In this document: piece after piece, positions 23,801 to 37,942 of the stretch
How the letters are laid out: each line of letters starts with the position of its first letter
Position numbering within the stretch: the stretch's first letter is position 1
Origin: Pelobates cultripes
Taxonomy: Eukaryota > Chordata > Amphibia > Anura > Pelobatidae
DNA length: 64,000 nucleotides
Reading direction: 5' to 3'
Assembly: GCA_933207985.1 (NCBI GenBank)
Contig: OW240924.1
Coordinates: forward strand, 70,736,742 to 70,800,741
Notes under the pieces: generated by a model
Database searches by the model: none
What the model was told of the DNA's origin: nothing
What the model saw: the letters and a program-made list of their open reading frames with translations, nothing else
Made by a program: the position numbers and the translations under genes

Positions 23801-24884
23801 CCTCAAAAACAAAATCTGGTTAGGGTTGAAAAGTTGCCAAAGGCATTTTTTTATTTTTATTTTTTTTGTCTTGTCAGTTTTGTTTTTGTGGATAGCCCAA
23901 TCTCTGAATGTAGAACACAATGCAAAACTATGTCCATGGCTTTTTATATAAATAGGCACATAAAAACACAATATACACATATATAAAACTGTACACCATA
24001 TACATAAATTGGTTCAGTGACGTGTAGCAGCACAGCATCTTCTAAAACCATGCAATGCAACGTGGCATCTCAGGCTTTTCCTGGACTACTTTCTAAGCAG
24101 AGGCTTTTAGGCTACCCTGGTTAATAGATGCTGTTGAGAGCTGGAGCTAACGTTTGTCGCTTTATAGATGTCACTGATTCTGTTATGTACTTACTACAAA
24201 GTTAACATTTTTGTTGAGGATTCCATCTTAAATCTGTTACTGTGTTTAAGAATGCTTGATAACTGATCAGGCAGAGCAACAATAAACAGGTTCATCCTTT
24301 AGTCTGACTAGCAATGCACATGACAGGGTGACAAACTAAGAATTAAATGAATTTCTGAATTATACATTTCTTCTACTAATCCTATAACTTACTGGAGAAA
24401 TGTGTAAACACAAGCTAGGTTTTGGTTATCTTTTTAGATAGCTGAAACCTGACGTACGCCCTTGACTGTACTTCAGCACATGACTGTGTATCAAAGGAGA
24501 CTCCCTGAAAACTCCAGAGTATATTAACACAAATTCAGCCTGAAATGGTATATACACTAAGGAACACAGAATGCACCATACAGAGTAAACCTTTCTGAAT
24601 TCTAGCTCAATAAGTAATAGAAACAGTCATCAGACCACTCGACAAGCAGAGACTCAAACCATCGTAGTCTGTTAGCACACATAATATGAATGCAGTTTTT
24701 GTTGTAAGACGTGGTGGTTTCTCCACTCCTAGCTAGATTTACCAGTTAGAATAGACGTGCGTACACAAAAAGATGGGTTGTGACAAAATAACTGGTCATT
24801 TAGCTGCAGCTCTTGCCTTTGCGCAAATTTGCAAATCCAGCAATTGTACTTGGTAGACATCCAGTCTCCGACTTGCAGCCATGC
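20826..24884. other. Gap between convergent genes and RASGRP1 3' UTR
   Basis: No coding exon seen. The right part must hold the RASGRP1 3' UTR (minus strand). Minus-strand AATAAA-like sites occur near 23846-23858 and 23231-23242, but the end cannot be fixed. At 21590-21760 and 23330-23635 there are decayed sequences related to the T2-like MITEs elsewhere in the window. Confidence 0.5.
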
Positions 24885-25013
24885 TTATTTTCCGGGCGGT
24901 TCATTGTCCAATACATACTTTCGGAGCTCTGCCCTTAAAGTTTCAATTCGTCTCTGTGCGTCTTTCAGTTGAACCTTCAAAGCTATGTTTTCTTCCTGCA
25001 GAATTGATCGTTC
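24885..25013 (-). CDS. RASGRP1: RASGRP1 exon 17, coiled-coil end and stop
   Basis: Acceptor AATCTTAAAG. Reads [20 protein letters not shown] and ETLRAELRK, a heptad-type leucine zipper, then a short tail ending PPGK and TAA at 24887-24885. Confidence 0.93.
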   Translation of the reverse strand, partial: ERSILQEENIALKVQLKDAQRRIETLRAELRKYVLDNEPPGK

Positions 25014-28000
25014 CTTTAAGATTTGGAAACAAAAAAAGAATTCAGTTTAGATGGGTACTAGACAGTGGTGGAGGTGACCTCTTTTAAAGCTTTTTGCAAA
25101 TTTTTATTTTTTCTGGTAATTTATTAAGTAATTAAAACACTGTATTACAGCTACCCCTGAAATAAGGTCAGAGTGACCATTTTCAGGGATACCTCCAATA
25201 ATTTTTTACACCATCTCATTTGTCATACTTTATACAATTTGAACATGGAACAAATAGATCTGACATGCTATGCTTTGTCTTGCAATCCTTATCACAGCAT
25301 CAGAAATGTACGTAGGCATGTATACGTTCTAGAATATGTGCCAGGTGCGAAATTAGAAAAGTCTTTCAATGAGATACCTTGCTAATAGATATGTCAGGAA
25401 TCTGCTGATGTTTTGAGGTAAGCAAAATGCTAGCGGATTGCAAAAATATACAGTAAATATAACAGTTTAAAACCCGGGAAAATCCTTTAACCCCTTAAGG
25501 ACCAAACTTCTGGAATAAAAGGGAATTATGACATGTCACACATGTCATGTGTCCTTAAGGGGTTAAAGGAACACTATAAGCACCAAAACCACTTCAGCTC
25601 ATTGAAGTGGTCTGGGTGCACTATCCCTGTCCCCTTAACCCTGCATTTGTAATAATTGCAGTTTTTGATGGGACTTTATATGCTGCTATTATAGCCTGCA
25701 ATTATGTCTCAGACTTTTATACGTCATCCTTTTCCCTGATTAATTACTTGTGCAGCTCTGCAGCTTAGAGCTATGTACAGTAACACATGGGAGGGTTTAA
25801 AGGATACCGATTTTGAGAGATGCGGGATGCTGCTGAGTGATGAACAGTGCACAAAAGGAGGGTTTAAAGGGGCATTCTATGCACCATGAAGACTTCAGCT
25901 GCATCTAGTAGTTACATTGTAAGAAGGCCATGGGGTTGTGCCCCACTTTTTTTGTTTTCACCAAATCGTTCAATTTGAGAAAAAGAAAAAGCACACCCTT
26001 GCCATTGTAATCATCCCTTCTCCAGGTAACTTGAAAATACCTTGATCTTACTCTGTCAGTGTATCTAGTTTATCATGAGTCAGTGTCATACCTGCTCCAA
26101 CTCTTGAACCATTGATTTAGCGGCTTTCCCCTCCTCTCTTGCTTTACGAATAGAGTCCTTGTTTTCCCATTTGGCATAGGCCTTCTTCCTGACAAGTACT
26201 GGACTGGGACAAGGTGATGGATTTGGGCTGAAGGATGGATAGAGGTATGTAGGATCTGGCGATTGGTTCCAGCAGGGTGAGGGTATCTGTAGATATGGAC
26301 TTGTTGGCTCAGCATCCGTCTGTGTCTCTTTGTGATTTCCAGATTGTTGCAGCCTCACAGAGATCTTCTGGGAAGAACTTCCCATGAGCACGAGTGTACG
26401 GTCCTTGCTGATCTCATTGTGGTCATTGTCTCCATTTACGTATGAAAAGGATTCCTCATCAGCACCTACGCCGTCTGAGAAATTAAACTGTATGTTAGAA
26501 ATAAGTTTTCTAAGCTGTTTTTCTGGAATTGTAATTCAAACTTACATTTAACATTTGCTTAGTTTTTGCATGTTCTAGAACAGGTGTAGGCAACCTTCAG
26601 CACTCCAGATGTATAATGCTGGCAAAGCATCATGGGAGATGTAGTCCAAAACATCTGGATTGCCAAAGGTTGCCTACACCTGTTCTAGAACAATGATATG
26701 CATAATAAGAAACAGCCCACCTTTCATCTACCATCTTCATTTGCCCATAACCTACCTCAATGACTTGTTTTGAGCTGTAGTGTTTTGTTTTGTCTTTTTA
26801 TTTAATGTGTCTGCTCATTAAAGTAAAAAAAAAAAAAAAAAAGATTCCGTGTCACATCCCAGACCTGATTCTTTAGATATTGAGGATATGCTGGTCCTTT
26901 ATGTATGCTGAATGTGTGCCAAAATATGCACAGTCTGTGCTATTTAAGTAGATATGACAAGCTGGTTGTCTGTAAATCTTATCTTGTAGCAAATTTCTCC
27001 ACGGTAAAAAAAACTTAACACATTATTTTCTCAGAATTTTACCAACATTACTCATCTAAAGAAGGGAGGATGTTCAATCCAAAATGACTTGCCATTTGAG
27101 GATTCTTTGCTGCCCATAGGGAAAATATTGGTTTGGCCATTCTCGGCTGAGGAACTGCTGTCTCCCATAAAAGGTTTAGATCTCTTATGGCATTCAAACA
27201 CCACCAACTCTTTGCACTGTTTATGGCAATTCATCCCACAATCTGAAGAAACACAAAAGATATTGCAGTTAGATCAGTCCTTTTGCAGCTCTGTACAACA
27301 GCAGCTGTTACAATGAGTTCATGGACTCTGGCCAGAACATCTAATGGTAGAAAATGTGTAGGTCTGTTGCGTTCTATGTAGATTTAAGAGAATTCAAATA
27401 CAATCACTGAGGTTTTGGTTTGAAATTGACAACTCTCAAATGTGTTTCTTGTCCAAGTTTCAAACCAGATGTCAAGAAGCACATATGGATAGAGTGGCAA
27501 TCTTCAGTATCTGAAAGAAAATACTACAGAATACTAACCTTTGCATCGGTATCCTTGCTTGATTACGCCCCAAAGCTGTAAGACAGAAGAGATTTAACAT
27601 TATCATTCTGTTCTAAATGTGTTTAAACTCAGACAGCAAAAAATTCTACCATATTTGTATGTCCGTATGTAACAAATAATGCATGCTAAACCCCATTCAG
27701 ACTAAAGGCCAATTGCACTTACACTTTATCGGATAAATAACTGTATAGCCCAGATATTGTAGAACTACAACTACCATAATGATTTGCATGTCTTTAGAAT
27801 GACAAAGCGTCATGGAAGCTGTTTAAAAACCTCTAGGGATCTACCTTTTGGGCATTTCTGCTTTATGGCAACCTGCGACCTCTACATTGTAAAGTCATTT
27901 GAGAAGGGTCCTCATCAACCGATTGTTCCTGTAAAAATGTGTAATTATCTCATCTATTGTACAATTTCCCACTTAATAATTATTTCTGAGAGCTGCTGCT

Positions 28001-31000
28001 ATATAAATGGCAATAATATTTATTTATATAGATATGTCCAAAGCATGTGCGATTTTTAATTACTTTGGTGAATATAAAACCAATAACCCACCAGAATTTG
28101 GCTATTATTAAAAGGCCACAATCACAGCAGTCCTAAAGTTGCATGACTGACAGCATTCAAGGTTGGTCACTAAGTGGGGAGTGTCAGCGGTTCAAAACTG
28201 AATTAAAAGTGAACTTCAAATTTAATGCCAAATTATCTGAATTTGAAACTACTGAATGTTTTAGATTGGCTATTTTGGCCTCCAATTTAAAATATACTTT
28301 GTACACTGTAGTAAATAACCGTTTCTACAGCAATAAAGATATTTTTGTCCTGTAAACCATTCTGGTTGAGCAAGAAAACTTCGGCTGGGTTGGTAAGTAA
28401 AGTATTTTTAGATTGATCAGTAAGCCCTCAAATAACAAACTACACAAATAGCCCATTTGAGCCTAGGTGAACAAAGCACTGTGATACACATGAATTCATA
28501 ACATAATCACCTTTGAAGAGGGTTTGTCACTTACCCTATTAGCCTACTAAACAACAGGGAAGCTTTTACCAAGATGAGGAGTGCAGCAAAGGGAAGCATA
28601 AGACCACTTTTGAATTTGGACAATATTAGGGACTAGTGTGCCTGGGCATCAGCTTGAAAAGTGCCTCTGCACTCTTGAGTATTCCTGTTATGGCATGAAT
28701 GCTAGTCTACTCAGAGTATGCTTAGGGCTATGGTTTTTACATTCATTTGCATTATATGCCTTGGCTGTGCCAGGACAGCCTAGCATATGACAAATGAAAA
28801 ACCATTATATCGGCCACTGAGCAAGGCAATATCAGGTGGCTACTGTAAGAATACTACTAGAAGTCCAGATGACCCTACAGTCCTTTCTGAGCCACTCATG
28901 TTTCTAGTCACTAAGTATTAATGTTTGTTACCATAATCTATCTGCACTAATGTGATAAGAGCTGTAGTACTGGCTTGACTCGAGAGTAAAACTAGGAACT
29001 AAATTCATTATAAAGGACAACCACTTTTTCTCCACATTTCTGTAACCCAAAGCTTTTATTGCCTTAGGTTTGTTATTTCCTTAAGTACCAATGGCAATCA
29101 GTACCATTATCCCAATCTAGTCCTTGAAACACGTTCCCCATTTATTTAGCGTGTACAGGGCCATGTTGAGTCGGCTCATGGTAAAGCATAGTTTGCCCCT
29201 AACCGGTACTTGGTACTTAACCGTTTTTCATAAAGACTACTAACACGGCATTAGTTTGGTGACCTATTGTTCAATTGTACAGTTCGCTCAGCAGCCCATT
29301 ATGTTATACAGTAATTCTATCACCATCATCACACTCTTTCAAGTATCAAAGGGGTCTTTGCTACACGTAAAAAGGTAATGACCAGGTTAATTTTCCAATT
29401 TGCTAGAGGCATGATGAATTTAAAAGGCCTGTTCCAGTTCACCTCTCAGCCCATATTTGTCAGCATATACACCCATTGTAGAAGTTGCATAAATAAATAA
29501 AAAATAGACCTGTAAGTAATGATGGGACGGGTATGTTAAATTCCTTCAAACTAAACTTGGTAGATCTTATTACGGGGAAACATATAAAGCTTGAATACTC
29601 ACAAATCCAGCACAGTTGTCACAGAATGTTGGGCGTAGATATGTGGTCTCTTGGAAGTTATGGAGAAATCCCAGCCCAAGTTTGGAACAGATAGAGCTGG
29701 CTCGCATAAAGTATGCGGTGATCTCTGGTCTGCTGATCAGGCCCTCCCTGTAAAGATATGACAATATGATAGCAGTATGTGACACGTCCTCCATTGTATT
29801 TTGTTTTTTTGTTAAGTGTCTGTCTTTTTAATAAACCTTTTCACAATGCTTTTCTATGATATGCATTAACAGTACTTAGCATCATCATGGTGTGTGATGA
29901 CAGTGAACTTAAAGGGACACCCTACTGCTCCAAAATAAATGAAAGTCACTGTTTGGTAGATATACTCCAAATGAAAACTTGCATGCATATAATTATGCAT
30001 TTTTTCTTTTGGGATGTATCTAAAACCACTTACAAAACCTCTCCTGTCTGCTGCCTTTGCAAGCCCTCCCCTTCTAACCCTCCCCTGACTTTCTGTGTCT
30101 GTCCAATCACATACTTCCCAATGCACCTCAATGAGAAGTCAGTGCAAGGCTCTGGGCAATTGCTACCTTGAGTTCAGTGCAACTAAGCTAACCAAACCAG
30201 AAAGTAACAGGGCCTGGTGTCTGACATCCAGGAGAGGTGTAATTAGTATAATTTATTTAAAAGTGTAAATTTCTATTGAAATCTGCACTTTTTGTAAAAT
30301 GGAAGAAATATATATATTTTTTTTTTTAAAGAGACACTTAACACCCAAAGCAGTTCGGCAAGCTAAAGGACTTATCCTTTAAAGACTTTTGCTTTTTGAC
30401 GTTAAGGAAGAAGCACCTCTACTGAAAGCCACTAGAGGCATGTTTTGGGTAAAATGTTAACATTTCTGTTTTGCATTGTCATAGAAAAGGACACCGCTTC
30501 CATGCACCAAAACTACTACATGAAGATGTAGTGGCTTTGGTGTTTAGAGTGTTCCTTTAAAAAGAAAGGCTCCAAGCATATAACCACTACAGCGCTGTTC
30601 GCTAATGTTTTCATTTCTTACCTGCTTTCGGCCGAGCCCCATTTGCTGCCTGAATTAGAGCCAGAAGCTTTTAGCTCTGAGCCAATAAAAGTGATGCAGC
30701 ACTTTGCTCATTGGCTGCGAGTGAGCAGCTGAAACCTTAAGCCATTGAACTGGACCTGGACAGCCAATGGAAGCTCATACTAGGCTCTCTCTGGCACAAA
30801 TTATATGACTACTTACATGTGTGGGGGAGGTGCACCTGGGGCACTCTTAGCACCATAACCACTACATCACGCTGTAGTGGTTATAGTGTTTGGGATGTTC
30901 CTTTAAGGAAAAATATTTAGAAACACAGTTTGAACAAACATTTATATAAGCAGTGGTTTTATGAAGTAAAGATCACTTCAAACTATGTTCTATGAACAGG

Positions 31001-34000
31001 TGAGTAAAATTATAGATCAAGCTGGTCTAGATATGATCAAGTTAGATTTTTCTAAAGCATTAATGACTGATATATCGACTACAAACGATGAACTGATCTT
31101 ATTCACTGCAATAAACTTCTATATATCAGTGAGTTTCTTTATAGAACACACACACCTCCTGATAAAAAAAGGTTGACTCCTAATATTGCATGTTCAAACT
31201 GTAATTCTAAATATTAACCTTTATTATAAGAGCACATTATTAAAAAGATTGACTTTTATAGAACAATTCTGATATATTATTTATATAGTGCCAGCAAATT
31301 CCGTAGTGCTGTACAACATTCACAAATATATTCTTACCTGTCTTTATCCATGACACAGAATGAGAATGGGAAGCTGGCTGCTATTTTTTCAAAATCTTCC
31401 TGAGATATGTATCCATCCTGATCCAGATCATAATTCTTAAAGACAGACTGAACAAAGTATAAAAAAAAAAAAAAAAGAATTCATTATGGTTGCTTTATCA
31501 GTCAATAAAGGTGTATGATACTACATTGCAATGGATTTTCATGAGATGTATTTGATAAACTACTTTTTTAATAGTCAGTATCCGCTCATATTTAAACAAT
31601 GAAATGGTTGAAATTTGGCAGCATCCAAAATTACCTAAACCATAAGGTTTCTGAACGAATAGATAAAAATAATTTGGCTTTCTCCACCCCCCCTTAATTT
31701 TGATCTTTCACCCATTTAGCAGATTGCCATAATCAAGGGTATGTAATTAGGGTGCTGTTTAGTAGGTAGCTCTCCTATTTTGGAACCCTTATGTTGGATT
31801 TCAAAATTAGGGCACAGAGTATTTGGTATCCTTAATTTAGACATGTGGCCTACTTAAAGGGACACTCCAGGCACCCAGACCACTTTAGCTAATTGAAGTG
31901 GTTTGGGTGCTGTGCCCCTTTTGCACTTAGTGCTGCAATGTAAAACATTTACATTGCAACTCTAAGTCTGCCCTCTGTTGCTGTCTAACAATCCTAATGG
32001 ACTTTTGGTCCGTTATCTGACGCTGGAGGTCCTCACGTACTTCTAGCGTCAGATTTTCCCCATAGGAAAGCATTAAATAATGCTTTCCTATGGAGAGGTA
32101 TAATGCACGTGCAGCCATTGCCACACATGTGCATTGGATCTCCCCCGCCGACGTCAGAGAAGCATGGGCAGAGCCTGACCCAGCGCCGAGGGACATCGGC
32201 GGAGAATTCAGGTAAGCAGCTGAAGGGGTTTGGGGGGCACTACAGGATCCTGCAGTGCCAGGAAAATGGGTTTGTATTCCTGGCATTGGAGTCCCTTTAA
32301 TAGCACCCTAATTTGGTATCCTCAAACTGGTAATCCCACATTAGTACTAAACTAGCTGAGCATCAGTGCATCAAATACCAACACCTCCTTGGTTTAAATC
32401 TTATTGATACATAAATCTGGACACTGAAATTGTATCCATTGTTCTTTCTAAGTCTTTGTATCTTTTGTTTATGTTGGGGAGTCCAGGTTCCTTCTAACGT
32501 TACACTCCAATATGTAACTACCTAAGATATAATTCAGAGAAAGATGGCGAGAAAATAAAGTCCTATACATTCTAGACAACATACATGTACTGTGTATTCT
32601 GGGTAATCAGGCAGACAGACTAGAACATGGTACTTACATCCACCATCTTCTGAACATGTTTGCTTATTGTTTTGGGGTCCGGTTTAGGGGACACTCCCGA
32701 CGCCCAGTCTGCCATCACTGGTGGCTTGCAAGGCGTTGCTGGCTGCATGGAGAGATGTCAATGAATGAACACATTCCTTAGAAAGCCCAGTACAGCAAGT
32801 TATAATCTCATAAGTAACAATTGTATATATTTTCTTGTAATAATGATTAAGAACAGCATAAATACAGAATAAAAGTATGAATTGCTTTATACATAAAAAT
32901 CAGTAGTGTGATGATCCCCAAATAAATACTCATGCATTACCAGCAAAATTTGGAAGTGCTAGAAAACGGATTCGTTACGGAGACGTCAAAATGTTGCAAG
33001 GAATTCTGGGTATTGCTAATGAACAATCACTATGCATCTTCCCTTTAATAATAACACAACTTGAATTGTCAATGTTGCATTATCATCAGCTTGTACAGGA
33101 AACTCATACTGCACTGCAAATGACGGACTTTTTTAGAATATGCCAGGGCTATAATCTAATGTGACAGATCTCAGTTTATAACTGTTTGTACAGGTGAGAG
33201 AATACTGCTGAGATACAGCTACTATAAATGTCTTCTTTTCACACTCATATTTCACCTCATTCCCAACAGATGTACAGTCGTTCTACCAATCTGGGTCAGG
33301 CAAGAGTTCTTGCGATTCTTAGATAAAATTAACGACACAAGTCAAATAAAGGTGGCTTAACCCTTCAGAACGAGGGCGAATAGAGGCTATGGTTTTAGAA
33401 AGAACACCAATGAACCAAATGGATAAAATGTTGACTATATTCTATGAGAATCTGTTTTTCTATTGCCATCAATATAATTACGATAGGTTTCATATGAAAT
33501 AAGGTTTCACATACTGGTGCTCGTTGATTCCTTGGCTCCCGTGCATACGATAACTCATACATTTCATCTTCGGTGTAATATAAATCCAGAGAAAGCTAAA
33601 AGGTACAACAGAAAACAAGGATTAGTAAGATTACACCAGCTTTCCATTGTAGAGCTATTAGAATCAAAGGATGGAAGGAAGGTTGGTCTTTATATAATCA
33701 AGTCATGTAAAAGATCCTACACGCTTTCTGTTATACTGAGGGCTTTTCCATCAAAGACCTAAGGGTCACAAGTTAGTGTGCAGGGTGTCCAGGGGGGCAC
33801 TGGTTTAGATCATTAGTAATTTTGAAACCAAAGCTACCGAGCCAGAAAAAGAGCAGAGTTGCTTTTTTTCCAGGTATTTTAAGTTAAATGTGCAATTCCC
33901 AACATGAATAACCCGGTAAATCTCCATTCTTGTGTGAGTAAAAGGGAAAGGCACTGGTGTCTTGAAACTTATCCCCTGACCCACTTTGAAGAAGTTACAC

Positions 34001-37000
34001 AAGACTGTAGGAGACGAAGGGACAAGGTGCAGGAGAATAGTCTATTCTTGTAAAACTCTTGCCAATTGACAGCCAGTCAACATGACCTAGATTGTTTTAA
34101 AAAGGCACGGTCACCGTACCTGCAAAATGAGATAAAAGCGGAAATTCTAACTCTGTCAGTGGAGAGTATTTTTCCTCCACTTGACTAATGCCATCAAGAA
34201 GTGTCAATGCCCAGCCATCGACGGGGAATTGGCTCTATTGCACATGTGTGAGAGCACAGCTGAAGCACCAGGAGCAAAAGAGGACAGGCAGGAAGATGAT
34301 GGTGGTGGTGCCCGCGAGAGACATGTTCAGGTAAGTAAAACTCACCTTTTGTAATTCATTTTCACTCCTCACAGATATATATTTATTTAATACAGGGATA
34401 TGTAAACATAATCTGAAAATCTCAGTAATTCATAGTTTCCCTTTAAAATATGATAAATGGTGGCTAAATAAAAATCTCCATTGTTCTCCTATCCTTTCTC
34501 CACTTTTATATTTGCCGTTTCTTATAACATTTGCAGTCAGAAGAGGCCACCTACCATTCTGTTAAACTGTCCCAAATCCCTGTCTTTTCCATGAGACAAA
34601 GTCCCTGTTTCCCCAGTTAGGTCTTTAGACTCACTGTGAGTAAATGCACGAGGTCCATGTTGGCATCCAGAGGTGGAGGAATGTTTTGTAGCTGGACGAG
34701 TTCATTAATATGGTTAAACATAGAGTGCAGCTTGAGCACATTAACCTTCTTATCTTCCAGATAATCTGGCATGGCTTCATGCATTGAAATGAGGTCCTTC
34801 AAATGTACCCCAAGAATGGGAATCTTGAAATTGTTGCACTCACTGTAGGCTTTCCGGTAATTGTCATAATTTCTACAGGAGGTCAGCAGATCGGTCATCT
34901 CATTAAGGACCTGTAAGGGATAAAGTTATTAGTTAGCCAGGTCACATTAAAAAGTAAAATCTTAAAGGACCACTCTAGGCGCCCAGACCACTTCAGCTTA
35001 ATGAAGTGGTCTGGGTGCCAGGTCCAGCTAGGATTAACCCATTTTTTCATAAACATAGCAGTTTCAGAGAAACTACTATGTTTATGAATGGGTTAAGCCT
35101 TCCCCCTAATCCTCTAGTGGCTGTCTCATTGACAGCCACTAGAGGCGCTTGCGTGCTTCTCACTGTGATTTTCACAGTGAGAAGACGCAAGCGTCCATAG
35201 GAAAGCATTATGAATGCTTTCCTATGTGACCGGCTGAATGCGCGTGCAGCTTTTGCCGCGCGTGCGCATTCGGCCCAGGAGGAGGAGAGCTCTCCGCCCA
35301 GCGCTGGAAAAAGGTAAGTTTAAACCCCTTTCCCCCTTCCAGAGCCGGGCGGGAGGGGGCCCCTGAGGGTGGGGGCACCCTCAGGGCACTGTAGTGCCAG
35401 GAAAACGAGTATGTTTTCCTGGCACTATAGTGGTCCTTTAAGAAAAGATTTGTTGATGGGACACTTGTCGACAGCCTTAAAGACAAAACAACCTACAAAG
35501 CTCATGAGTTGAATTTCCGATTATGTTGTATTGCTAACTATTAATAACTATTATTTGTACTGTATGGTCTGAACCCGACAAGCATGTTATTGGTAATATA
35601 TTACACTATTTACATGTAAACCTTGACAAAACATGCTATCATCATGTATATTCAACATTTGTCGAGTCCCAGTTGGACGTACCTTGCTGACTTCATGAGG
35701 TATGTAAGCACTGGTTTCCTTGAGTCTGGAGATAGAACTGTGACAAAGACCTCCAACAACCGCCATCAGGGTGTTGAAATTTTGTAGCTGTTGAAGTTTC
35801 TGTGAAGAGAAATCAAATATCGGTTTCAGAATGAGAACACAATATGTAATAATTCATAGATGTCTCATTCCACACACACAAAAAAATATATAGATTGTGA
35901 AGCTTTAGTTTGCAGTTCTTATATTTTTGCATGTAAGGTTATCCAGTATTGTGGTAAATGTAAATTTCGTTCATGAGCCACTACGTAGAGAACGGTTGGA
36001 CTTTTCTTCTGATAGTAGAGTGACTGGTATTAGAGGTGATACATTTCTCTCACAGACCTCTCTCACTGCTCAGATATTGTCCAAAGAGCTCTTTAATAAG
36101 GTAGGATGAGAGACGTCTGGTCCAGGGCAGAAGGTAGGAAATTAAGGGAAACGTGTGATTTGGGGGCTTGGGTATATGACATGGCTCCACAACCTTTACT
36201 TGACTAGGGCCTTGGCCATGCTAATAGTGACACTTATTGATAGAGACAGGCAGAATGTTTTTTTTAAATAAATACAGGAATGAAAATACCACAACTCCAA
36301 TTAGATTTGGTGACTATAAAAACTATGCAAAAGGTAGATCATACAGATAAAAAGAGAAGAAAATACAGACCAGTCAGAAAGGTAAACATAAAATGTACAC
36401 AAGATACTCAGAGATAAGACAGATAAAGAAAAATTAGAAGAGTGTGTGCAATGTGTCAGGATTTTACTATAACACTCACTTGCGCCACGTGAATGAATTT
36501 GGTGAGGACCTCAGCACGAAGCTGTGGAGTTGGTCTGCTCAGAACCATTAGCTGAACCCACTGAGAGATTCCGTTACACAAACCAATAGAGCGTTCCATG
36601 GTTGGGATATCTTTCACACAGCCATTTGTGATATAGTTCTGGAAATCAGAAAACTGAAGGGAAAAAAAATTCTAATGAGATGTAACTTCACAAGGTTATT
36701 CACTTACGTGAGAATGGTCAGGATTTCAAACTAAGGCTAAAGTAGCCAAACTGGAAGAATATTTTTTTCCAGTTGAGCTATTATAATCTTAAATCTGAAA
36801 TTCTATCATTATTTTTTTTATTAGGTGTGCTAGTGTGCTTGTCACAATGCCAGAAGCAAGGCAAATTAGAGACTGGTAGGAAAGCAAGGTACATTATTAA
36901 TAACTGCGTAACAGACATTACACCTGTTGGTTTACAATCTACAACAGACAATGGTCACTCACAGAGATTCTGCGGAAGGATTTATACTCCAAATAGGTCA

Positions 37001-37902
37001 GATGTTCGGCCAGTTCTTCTGGCTCCAGATGGTCAAACAGCAGAGATACTTTCCTCTTCTTGCTACAGTTGGGTTTCATTCTCTGAGTCAATTTTCTAGA
37101 CCAATCACGAGAGTTTCTAAAAGGCAATTCAAAAACAGAGAAACAGGTTGTCTATTAGTATAACAACTCCACACATAGGAACTCCACCTTTTCAGTATCA
37201 CAGAAAAATCACTCACATTTGGGAAGTGTCAAGCAGACGCCAGTGAGACTCATCTCCTTGGTTTTTCACAAGGTCTTGAAACTCCTCCATAGTCTGTGTG
37301 AGCTTAGAATCCACCTTGAACATGATCCAGAGTTCCGTAAGCCAATATCTAAAGACAGTAACAAAATAATTATTTAGCATTTTTTCAAAGCACATGCTGG
37401 AGAGGATATAGAAGACATTACCAACAAAAATAATCTTCCTATACAGAAAAAAAGACGTATAGAAATAGGAAATATATATGGGTTTGTGTAAGCTGGCTAG
37501 GGATTCTCATTTCCCTAGACCAATAGTGTTTTAAACCACCATTTATACGGTTAGTTGGCACTCTATGCAATTTTTTAAATGTTGAACCGTAGATGGCCTG
37601 GGCTGTCATTGCCAAATATTGTAGAGCCGTTTAAAAACAGAATGGAATTAAATCAGGAATTCTAGACTACTGTACAGCAATTAATACAAACTAAAAACAC
37701 AAATGTCTTAATACTGATTAAATAAGAATCATTTTTGTATATTCCTTACCTTACAAAATAGCATATTTTGAGACAGAAAAGCAGCGATCTCTTCTGCATA
37801 GAATCCTGATATGTTGGGACGTTGCGTTAAGGGAAAACCAATTGCATATATAGTTCATATAAATATGCTCACATCTTGCCTGAGATATAGATATAGATAT
37901 AT

Positions 37903-37942
<40 letters not shown>

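Noticed and set aside
24881..25087. Plus-strand open frame of 68 codons
   Set aside because: Antisense shadow of the last RASGRP1 exon.
27052..27092. Extension of RASGRP1 exon 15 to the next stop
   Set aside because: The frame stays open a little further, but joining to exon 16 then fails in phase; a GC donor explains the end better.
36773..37163. Overlapping plus-strand open frames
   Set aside because: Antisense shadows of RASGRP1 exon 6.
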